Shown piece after piece: positions 37,130-42,301 of a DNA stretch of 42,301 nucleotides; the first letter of the stretch is position 1; each line of letters begins with the position of its first letter. The position numbers and the translations under genes were made by a program. Under the pieces are notes generated by a model. The model did not search any database and had not been told where the DNA came from. It saw only the letters and a list, made by a program, of their open reading frames with translations. Where the stretch lies: positions 1 to 42,301 of the forward strand of contig PMOE01000027.1 of the NCBI GenBank assembly GCA_003161575.1. Reading direction: 5' to 3'. This stretch comes from Acidimicrobiaceae bacterium. Its GTDB lineage: Bacteria > Actinomycetota > Acidimicrobiia > Acidimicrobiales > RAAP-2.

Positions 37130-38230
37130 GTGTTCTCCTCAATTTTCAATCCGGACAGGCTGACTCTGGCACGCCAACGGCGCGGCATGACAAAGGTCGA
37201 CTTGGCTGCCGCGGTCGGAGTAACGCCCCGATCGATTTCCTCGTACGAAAACGGGCAATCCGAGCCATCCCACACAACCCTGGAGTCGCTGTCTACCGCG
37301 CTCGCGTTTCCAGATGCGTTCTTTTTCGCTCCGTCGCCCGGTCACGTTCGACCTGACGGTGCAAGCTTCCGTTCATTGAGCAGGATGACCGCGGCGCAAC
37401 GGGACGCCGCGCTATCTGCCGGCCGTCTTTGCATCGATCTCGATCGGTGGCTGACCGAACGTTTCGAGCTCCCACGCAACGAGGTGCCCGATATTGATCC
37501 GACGATCACGGACCCAGAAGCAGCCGCTTTAGTAACACGATCTCACTGGAGACTTGGCGCGGCACCTATCCCCAACATGATTCATCTGCTAGAAGCACAC
37601 GGTATCCGGGTCTTTTCACTGGCTGAGGAATGTCACGAGGTCGACGCATTCTCATTTTGGAGCGGCGAAGTTCCGTTTGTGTGCCTAAACACCATGAAAA
37701 CTGCCGAGCACAGCGTGTTCGATGCCGCACATGAACTAGGCCACCTCATTCTTCACCGAGGACACGGCACGCCGCGCGGTCGTCAGGAGGAGCAGGAAGC
37801 CAACGCGTTTGCCGCCTCGTTCCTCATGCCCCGATCAGACGTGTTGGCGGCCGCTCCCAGGTTCCCAGGCATCGCGGACATCAGCCAGGCAAAGATCAGG
37901 TGGCGTGTGTCAGCGGCCGCGCTGAGTTATCGAATGCACAAGCTCGGAATGCTCACCGATTGGCATTACCGAGAATTGTGCATCGAGTTGGGTCGAATAC
38001 GCCGTCGCAATCGCGAGCCAAACCCGATCCAGCGCGAGCGTTCGCAGCTCTTACAAAAGGCATTCTCAGGTCTTCGCGCAGAAGGGGTTAAGCGGGGAGA
38101 CGTGGCGGCGGCCCTTTATCTTCACCAGCCCGATCTGGACGCACTCGTGTTTGGCCTGGTGATGTCCTCTCTCGATGGAGGCGGCAAAAAAACGGCTACG
38201 AAGGAGCCCGTGGTCCTGCGGCTCATTTAG
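37130..38230 (+). CDS. XRE-family regulator fused to ImmA/IrrE metallopeptidase
   Basis: A 366-aa protein starting at GTG 37130. The N-terminal XRE helix-turn-helix (LTLARQRRGMTKVDLAAAVG, continuing VTPRSISSYENGQSEP, about 11-46) binds DNA. The ImmA/IrrE zinc protease domain has HELGH at 201-205 (in DAAHELGHLILH) and a downstream glutamate in QEANAFAASFLMP as third ligand. The C-terminus is a helical domain. Such fusions cleave a repressor or antitoxin partner in response to stress, releasing gene expression. Codon use is less GC-rich than in the T4SS operon, in keeping with separate acquisition. Confidence 0.88.
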   Translation: MFSSIFNPDRLTLARQRRGMTKVDLAAAVGVTPRSISSYENGQSEPSHTTLESLSTALAFPDAFFFAPSPGHVRPDGASFRSLSRMTAAQRDAALSAGRLCIDLDRWLTERFELPRNEVPDIDPTITDPEAAALVTRSHWRLGAAPIPNMIHLLEAHGIRVFSLAEECHEVDAFSFWSGEVPFVCLNTMKTAEHSVFDAAHELGHLILHRGHGTPRGRQEEQEANAFAASFLMPRSDVLAAAPRFPGIADISQAKIRWRVSAAALSYRMHKLGMLTDWHYRELCIELGRIRRRNREPNPIQRERSQLLQKAFSGLRAEGVKRGDVAAALYLHQPDLDALVFGLVMSSLDGGGKKTATKEPVVLRLI

Positions 38231-38329
38231 CCGTCTTGGCCGATCAATACCGTTCCACCGTTGTTCATAGTTCCTCGGGCGACAGCTAAACCTGACCCCG
38301 GGGCAATACGGCGTCGATGAGCCCCTTTC

Positions 38330-38596
38330 CTAAGCCCATCGACTACGAGGCTCGGAATCACCGGTTTCGTCGTCGATCTCGCCGGTCCGGCCCAAAAAGG
38401 ACCAGAGCTGGGGGGGGGTCACGACCTGGTGCAGGGAGTGCTTGGTGCCGCTCTCTCTTCCCGCCAGCCCCTCGCCCTCGCACTCCCCCTCGAGGCGACC
38501 TCCCTTCTCGGCCAGGCACGCTACGCCGATCTCGCCCAAGGCCACTTGGTCCACGAACTGAGCCCATTCGCCCTTGGAGCTGGGGATTAGTGCCAT
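38330..38596 (-). CDS. Short hypothetical protein
   Basis: An 88-aa frame (MALIPSSKGEWAQFVDQVAL at its start) with about 80% G or C at third positions, which favours it over the overlapping plus-strand frames. No ribosome binding site is visible. A plus-strand frame over the same bases (38321-38590) also looks protein-like in parts but has no start codon. A run of nine Gs at 38410-38418 lies inside. No family recognised; could be a gene fragment on either strand. Confidence 0.3.
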   Translation of the reverse strand: MALIPSSKGEWAQFVDQVALGEIGVACLAEKGGRLEGECEGEGLAGRESGTKHSLHQVVTPPQLWSFLGRTGEIDDETGDSEPRSRWA

Positions 38597-38754
38597 ACGA
38601 GCAGTCGTTTGACTGTCTGCTACTCATACAAGGTATCCGAGGTTGTTCGTTGTAGACACCGCCAGGGCACCGGCGACTAGCCTCGGTTTGGAGAACAAAT
38701 GGGCAGGTCAGCCTGGAAATGGGCACATAAGAATATCGCCAGTGGGCAAGATTT

Positions 38755-38785
38755 TTGACACAAACCATCCCTGATTGGGCATAAT
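38755..38785 (+). promoter_or_regulatory. Candidate promoter for a small RNA
   Basis: TTGACA at 38755-38760 is a perfect -35. CATAAT at 38780-38785, preceded by TTGGG, is a good -10, with a 19-bp spacer, slightly long. The predicted start is near 38792. No plus-strand protein gene follows. Confidence 0.45.
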
Positions 38786-38789
38786 AGAG

Positions 38790-38900
38790 ATTGCCCCCTC
38801 GAATGAGTCGGAGGGGAAGCCGCAAGTCCCGGAGGTCCAGTTCGAGGGTGCCCAACACGGGTGCCGCCTAGGACGGGAACCGGGGCTTACGCATTTCTAG
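38790..38900 (+). ncRNA. Candidate structured small RNA
   Basis: Downstream of the promoter the transcript can form CCCCTC (38795-38800)/GAGGGG (38811-38816), AAGTCCCGG (38824-38832)/CCGGGGCTT (38880-38888), and between these GGTGCCC/GGGTGCC with a five-base AACAC loop. Three nested or adjacent stems in 100 bases without a good reading frame suggest an RNA. It matches no RNA family I can name, and the terminator is not clear. End positions are approximate. Confidence 0.35.
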
Positions 38901-38907
38901 GGCGGAT

Positions 38908-39480
38908 TTAGGCCCCCCCAAGGTACAGGGGCTCCTTCACCACCCCTCCCTCCCGCAGCTCGTCGAACCACTTCGGATCGCTGCCGTCGAGGTACGTCGA
39001 CGCTGCGCCACAGAGAGCATCGGCGAGCCAAAGGCGGCGGTCGGCCTTGGTGCCCCAGCTATAGGTGAGAATCCCGGAGGGCCGACCGCTGAGAGCAGCT
39101 ACGAGGGTCGCCTGGTCGGTCTGGTCTTGGCGCTGGGTCCGACCTTCGATGATTAGCTCGTCCACTCCTTCGTTGATAAGTACCGGGATCAAGGCGGTCA
39201 GCACGGCCGCTCGGGCCCGCTCCTGGCCACTGCGGGCCGTGGGGTGGTGGACGGCAACGTGGCCGCAAATACCGTTGGCGATGATGCATTCGATCATGCG
39301 CTCGCGTGCCTCACGGCCCTCCTTGGCCCAGTGGAACGGGTTCCGCCGGCGGGGCGTCGCAATCACCTTGCCGATCGCGACGTGGAGGTTCGAGTCGTCC
39401 TCGAGGAGGACGGCGGACGCGACCAGGTAAGCGTCTTGGCGTTCCACCCTACGGATGGCCTCGTCCAAGGTGGCCTTCAT
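38908..39480 (-). CDS. Hypothetical protein, possibly DUF3800-like
   Basis: A 190-aa protein starting at ATG 39480, which overlaps the stop of the next gene upstream by 4 bp; the longer frame to 39810 overlaps that gene. It has a beta strand (DAYLVASAVLLEDDSN), a basic loop (ATPRRRNPFHWAKEGREAR), an MIECIIANGICGHVAVHHP region, then VDELIIEGRTQRQDQTDQAT and a C-terminal ADRRLWLADALCGAASTYLD. The last segment resembles the DUF3800/RNase H-like core. Function unknown. It forms a two-gene operon with the Rep-like winged-helix gene. Confidence 0.7.
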   Translation of the reverse strand: MKATLDEAIRRVERQDAYLVASAVLLEDDSNLHVAIGKVIATPRRRNPFHWAKEGREARERMIECIIANGICGHVAVHHPTARSGQERARAAVLTALIPVLINEGVDELIIEGRTQRQDQTDQATLVAALSGRPSGILTYSWGTKADRRLWLADALCGAASTYLDGSDPKWFDELREGGVVKEPLYLGGA

Positions 39481-40295
39481 GAGGCCCCACCCGGGGCGAG
39501 CCGTGACGATCGACTCAGCTTGCCCACCGGGCCCATGGGGGCCAGGAGGGTGTAGCGATGCTCTGCTGTGTAGCCGACGGGCGACAGGGGAGCTTTCTTG
39601 AACGTTTTGTCGATGGAAAGCAGGCCATGCCTGTGAAGGCCCCTGACTCCTCGGGCCACGGAGTCCGCCGAGAGTCCGTACCAGGTCGGGGCGACCTCGA
39701 AGGGGAGGCGGAAGTGGTCGCCGTTGCCCCGGGCAATCAGAAGCACCGCCAACTCGGGAAGGGTCAGTACTTGGTACCAACGCCCACCCTCGTCCGGCCC
39801 CTGGCGCCATAGGGCCAAGGGGATGCGGAGGTAACTCTCACCCGACGCGCCCGGGGCGGTGTAAGGGAGTCCCGAACCGTCCTCGCACAGGAGTGTGACA
39901 TCGGCCATGCGCTTGTAGCGACCCCGCTGGACTAGAAGATGGCGCACAAGGCGGAGCCACGCCTTTGAAATGGTCGACGTGGCGGTCTTGGAGGTCGGCA
40001 GCGCGATCCCGAGGGCTCGGGCCCACACGGCGGCCGGTAAATGGACATTCCAAGGCTCACCGGATGCACGAGCCAGGAGTAGGAGGTAGAGCCGGAGGCC
40101 GGTCAGGTCGCCCGCCGCCACGAGTGTGGCAAGCGGCCCGGGGACGATGTGCCCCCCCGTCGGGTCGTGCTGCTGGAGGAAGGTGCGCCGGAGGGGGACG
40201 GCAGGGACCCGCCGCCGTGCGCCGTCGATGAGGTAATCGACCGTGTCCTCGGTCGAGGCGACGGGGAGCTCGGTGCTCTCAACGGCCGTGGTCAT
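39477..40295 (-). CDS. Winged-helix protein, possibly replication-associated
   Basis: About 272 aa from ATG 40295; an in-frame start at 40319 is also possible. No clear ribosome binding site is seen. Residues 45-135 (GPLATLVAAGDLTGLRLYLL, AAVWARALGIALPTSKTATS, TISKAWLRLVRHLLVQRGRY) and the second half (LPELAVLLIARGNGDHFRLP, GLSADSVARGVRGLHRHGLL) each look like a winged helix. Such double winged-helix layout is common in plasmid replication initiators, but no signature confirms it. Coupled by 4 bp to the downstream gene. Confidence 0.65.
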   Translation of the reverse strand: MTTAVESTELPVASTEDTVDYLIDGARRRVPAVPLRRTFLQQHDPTGGHIVPGPLATLVAAGDLTGLRLYLLLLARASGEPWNVHLPAAVWARALGIALPTSKTATSTISKAWLRLVRHLLVQRGRYKRMADVTLLCEDGSGLPYTAPGASGESYLRIPLALWRQGPDEGGRWYQVLTLPELAVLLIARGNGDHFRLPFEVAPTWYGLSADSVARGVRGLHRHGLLSIDKTFKKAPLSPVGYTAEHRYTLLAPMGPVGKLSRSSRLAPGGAS

Positions 40296-40319
40296 GCCGA
40301 TTAGGGTACCGTGGCCCAC

Positions 40320-40692
40320 CGTAGTTAGCGATCACCCAGCGGCTAGTAACTTCATTAGATGCCCCTCACCGGACGCCGTAGCGGCGGTAGCTATATGAGT
40401 CCACCTATAACGACTGATCCCACCACTAAAGGCAATTACCTACAACTACCATGGCCTGACTAACTCCGGAGCGGGGGATGACGGCCCGCGGCTGGGCTCG
40501 AGACTGGGGCGGCCCGGACCGATGGTCGATTTTTCCCAGCTCAGGCCCCTGCGTCCGGCTGAACTTGATATGCAGAGCTCGTTGGAGGGATCGTTGCTCT
40601 TGTCTATTTGGTTGGGACCCGAGGCCGCTTGAATGCTCAAGGGCGACAGCAGCCCGATGGTGGTACTTGACGTGACGTGCAGGGTCGACGGC
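40320..40692. other. Intergenic region upstream of DUF7669
   Basis: About 370 bp with lower GC at 40320-40450 and no clear gene. It must hold the promoters of the divergent Rep-like and DUF7669 operons. No large repeat or hairpin stands out. Confidence 0.4.
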
Positions 40693-40914
40693 ATGGCGGC
40701 AATGAAATCCCTCGAACGTCGCCACGGTCCGAGAGCATTCAAGCGTGACGAGATCGTCCAGGAGGTTCAAGCCCTCGGCACTACGTACAGGGAATCAACA
40801 ATCCGGACCCACGTCACCTCCAAGATGTGCGGCAATGCCCCGGATCATCATTCAGGCGTGTACAACGATCTCGAACGAGTCAGCCACGGTCACCACCGAA
40901 TGAGGGTGCCATGA
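40693..40914 (+). CDS. DUF7669-like domain protein
   Basis: A short protein (about 73 aa from ATG 40693; earlier in-frame ATGs at 40633 and 40657 are possible). SLERRHGPRAFKRDEIVQEV, then GTTYRESTIRTHVTSKMCGN and APDHHSGVYNDLERV, is the winged-helix-like domain seen next to or fused to restriction and other proteins in actinobacteria. Its stop overlaps the zinc-ribbon gene start by 4 bp. Role unknown. Confidence 0.75.
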   Translation: MAAMKSLERRHGPRAFKRDEIVQEVQALGTTYRESTIRTHVTSKMCGNAPDHHSGVYNDLERVSHGHHRMRVP

Positions 40915-41258
40915 CGCCTCCGTCCCTACCAGGTTCCGAACCCCGAGCCATCAAATGCCCTACTTGCGGAACGGTGTCGCAGACTCAGCCGACCGGCCGC
41001 TCTTTTCGCTGCCCAGGAGACAGCTGCCCGGGAGCACGTTGTACTCGGTGCGGGCATTCGACATTCTTGAAAGGCGCAGGCACCAGATACAGATGCCCTC
41101 AATGCAAGAAGATAAACAGAATCCCGTTTGCGGTTCGTAGGGGCGCATGGAAGTTGGTTCCGGGATATCGAGGGACGTTTCTTCTATTTCTCGCTCTCTT
41201 AGGCTGCTTGTTTTCAGCTTCGAAACTCACAAGACAGGATACCAAGCCCAGATCGTGA
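40911..41258 (+). CDS. Zinc-ribbon membrane protein, probably frameshifted
   Basis: A 115-aa frame from ATG 40911. Zinc ribbons are seen as CPTCG (16-20), CTRCG (44-48) and CPQCK (62-66), followed by a membrane segment (88-104, GTFLLFLALLGCLFSAS). The frame then ends in a charged tail. The FxLYD-like domain expected after the membrane segment of this architecture lies in the next frame (to 41509). A frameshift near 41210-41240, possibly at a T-run, would explain the split. Confidence 0.7.
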   Translation: MTPPSLPGSEPRAIKCPTCGTVSQTQPTGRSFRCPGDSCPGARCTRCGHSTFLKGAGTRYRCPQCKKINRIPFAVRRGAWKLVPGYRGTFLLFLALLGCLFSASKLTRQDTKPRS

Positions 41259-41509
41259 GCATTAATGCCATTGACCCGGGCGAAGCGTCGGTCACCATTG
41301 AGGTGCAGAACGTCGGAGACAGAGCAGGGGCCCCGATCTGCGAGATCGATTTGTCGTCACCCGCGGGCGCGTACACCGGCTACGACGAGTTGAACGCGCC
41401 GTACTCCGTCCCGAAGAGGGGCCGCGCATCGTTTATGGATACGATCACGGTGACGAATCAAGGAGCTAGCTACGTAGAGCTTGAAGCCTCTTCCGTTACT
41501 TGCAGTTAG
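41147..41509 (+). pseudogene. FxLYD-like domain, displaced frame of the preceding gene
   Basis: The last ~85 residues (YQAQIVSINAIDPGEASVTI, EVQNVGDRAGAPICEIDLSS, FMDTITVTNQGASYVELEAS) resemble the FxLYD/extracellular beta-sandwich domain common behind zinc-ribbon plus membrane proteins. The N-terminal ~30 residues are not protein-like and overlap the preceding gene. It is best read as the separated C-terminal half of that gene, although a separate start at 41147 cannot be excluded. Confidence 0.55.
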
Positions 41510-41544
41510 ACGGCCCCTGATCGGTGTCCTAAAACGATTCCCTG

Positions 41545-41848
41545 TGGCCAGGTGTCGGGCTTCGCAGCCTTACCGAGTCCATCGACACCACGACTCCTGG
41601 CGGGAAGCTGACCTTCTCGATCTTCGGTGCGCTGGCCGAGTTTGAGCGGGCCTTGATCCAAGAGAGAACCCTGGCGGGGCTGGCTGCTGCCCGTGCCCGA
41701 GGGAGCCGGGGCGGTAGGCCCACCGTCATGACCCCTCTCAAGGTCGAAGGCCAGAGAGATGTAATCCAGCCGGGAGTACACCGTGGAGGCAATCGCCGAG
41801 ACTCTGGGAGTTAGTCGGAAGACCGTTTATCGTCACCTTGGTTCATGA
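41545..41848 (+). pseudogene. Decayed serine resolvase/invertase fragment
   Basis: GLRSLTESIDTTTPGGKLTF, SIFGALAEFERALIQERTLA and GLAAARARGSRGGRPTVMTP, starting at about 41557, match the C-terminal half of small Tn3-type resolvases. The end (EYTVEAIAETLGVSRKTVYR to HLGS, stop 41846-41848) is the expected HTH but sits in another frame. The N-terminal catalytic serine part is missing. The gene is 5' truncated and carries at least one frameshift. Confidence 0.8.
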
Positions 41849-41912
41849 ATGTCAGAACTGACTCAGTACCGGGCCTTTATCTTGCCGATCTGACGAAGTG
41901 CGACTCGTAGGT

Positions 41913-42301
41913 TTATGAGTCAATCGCCGCAAGCAGCGCGTTTAAGTCGTCGAGGACCCCATTGACGAGGCTCTGATCCTGTGCGGAGAGAGAACCAAAA
42001 TACGCGGCTCGCCCAGCTGCTGCTCGACAGAGAGGACCCACGGCGAAAGATAGAAGCTTGGTAACTACCTGTTTCGAATAAACGTGAATCATCTTCCCCT
42101 CATCAAAGGCGATCAACTCTGAGCTTGTAAAGATCGACGGGTGGGAGAGGCCGCTGAACGCACCGTACATTCCCGTTGCCTGCTCCTTTGAAAGGCCGGG
42201 ATTCCTCAGTGCAGCTACACACGCCGCCGTCTGGCCGTGGTAACTCTCCCCTTGAATGTTCCAGTACTTCACTTTGCGTCGGAGTTGAGTCCCGACCAGT
42301 G
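41913..42301 (-). CDS. Hypothetical protein, N-terminal part cut by the window edge
   Basis: An open frame that runs off the right edge; the GTG at 42272 is probably internal. The visible ~129 residues include SYHGQTAACVAALRNPGLSK, MYGAFSGLSHPSIFTSSEL and GPLCRAAAGRAAYFG. The GLSHPS motif recalls actinobacterial hypothetical proteins of the DUF5677-like kind; I cannot name a family with certainty. It converges on the resolvase fragment. Confidence 0.6.
   Translation of the reverse strand, partial: LVGTQLRRKVKYWNIQGESYHGQTAACVAALRNPGLSKEQATGMYGAFSGLSHPSIFTSSELIAFDEGKMIHVYSKQVVTKLLSFAVGPLCRAAAGRAAYFGSLSAQDQSLVNGVLDDLNALLAAIDS

Noticed and set aside
38317..38655. Plus-strand 112-aa protein
   Set aside because: Arg/Pro-rich in most of its length; the protein-like part of the plus strand lies in another frame and lacks a start codon.
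1..42301. CRISPR array
   Set aside because: No regularly spaced repeats of 25-40 bp with unique spacers were found. The three IS21-like repeats are spaced by only 4-7 bp.

Overview
The window is high-GC DNA (roughly 65-70% by eye) with dense operons, 4-bp ATGA/GTGA stop-start overlaps, many GTG starts, and actinobacterial protein families: a Tad pilus locus with TadE-like pseudopilins, a LysM-BTAD protein, replication-relaxation and PrgI-type conjugation proteins, and DUF7669. It is most likely from an actinobacterium; I cannot fix the class. Much of the window looks like a conjugative element or plasmid.

Layout. (1) 1-9728, plus strand: a nearly complete Tad/Flp pilus operon. It runs from the end of a PKD-like secreted protein through a SAF/CpaB-type protein, a CpaE-like ATPase, CpaF, TadB, TadC, a small Flp-like pilin, two TadE-like proteins and a TadG-like protein to a 900-aa LysM-BTAD membrane protein and the prepilin peptidase. 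(2) 10002-14148, plus strand: a three-gene defence operon made of a SIR2-APAZ protein, a catalytically inactive short prokaryotic Argonaute (together a SPARSA-type system) and an Abi_C-type abortive infection protein. (3) 14172-17180, minus strand: an unrecognised protein with an EVT motif translationally coupled to a membrane-anchored PIN-domain protein, and an HNH-type protein. (4) 17284-27291, minus strand: a type IV secretion/conjugation operon containing a NlpC/P60 lytic enzyme, a replication-relaxation protein, a coupling ATPase, a VirB4 ATPase, a PrgI-family protein, a VirB6-like protein, a VirB2-like pilin and a sigma-like HTH protein. Most junctions overlap by 4 bp. A dense array of TACCCC/GGGGTA palindromes lies upstream, followed by a double winged-helix regulator.

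(5) 28297-31903, plus strand: two tandem paralogous TSPPY DNA methyltransferases, a small ORF and a large serine recombinase. The recombinase reading frame ends inside a 44-bp fragment matching the 3' half of a tRNA-Val(CAC) gene, which looks like an attachment site. (6) 32097-35945: a HicAB toxin-antitoxin pair, a small excisionase-like HTH protein, an oriT-like intergenic region rich in hairpins and repeats, MobC and a MOBP-like relaxase. (7) 35946-42301: a patchwork of IS21-like terminal repeats, an operator-preceded hypothetical gene plus XRE-ImmA protease gene, a possible structured RNA, a two-gene operon with a Rep-like winged-helix protein, DUF7669, a frameshifted zinc-ribbon/FxLYD gene, a decayed resolvase and a truncated gene at the right edge.

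How it fits together. The T4SS, recombinase and attachment site lie on one side, and the excisionase, oriT and relaxase on the other. The tRNA fragment has no 5' half beside it. The simplest reading is an attP in a circular (plasmid or excised) element whose T4SS and relaxosome modules sit on either side of attP. The SPARSA-Abi operon and the PIN/HNH genes would be defence cargo at the distal end of the conjugation operon. Whether the Tad locus belongs to the element cannot be decided here.
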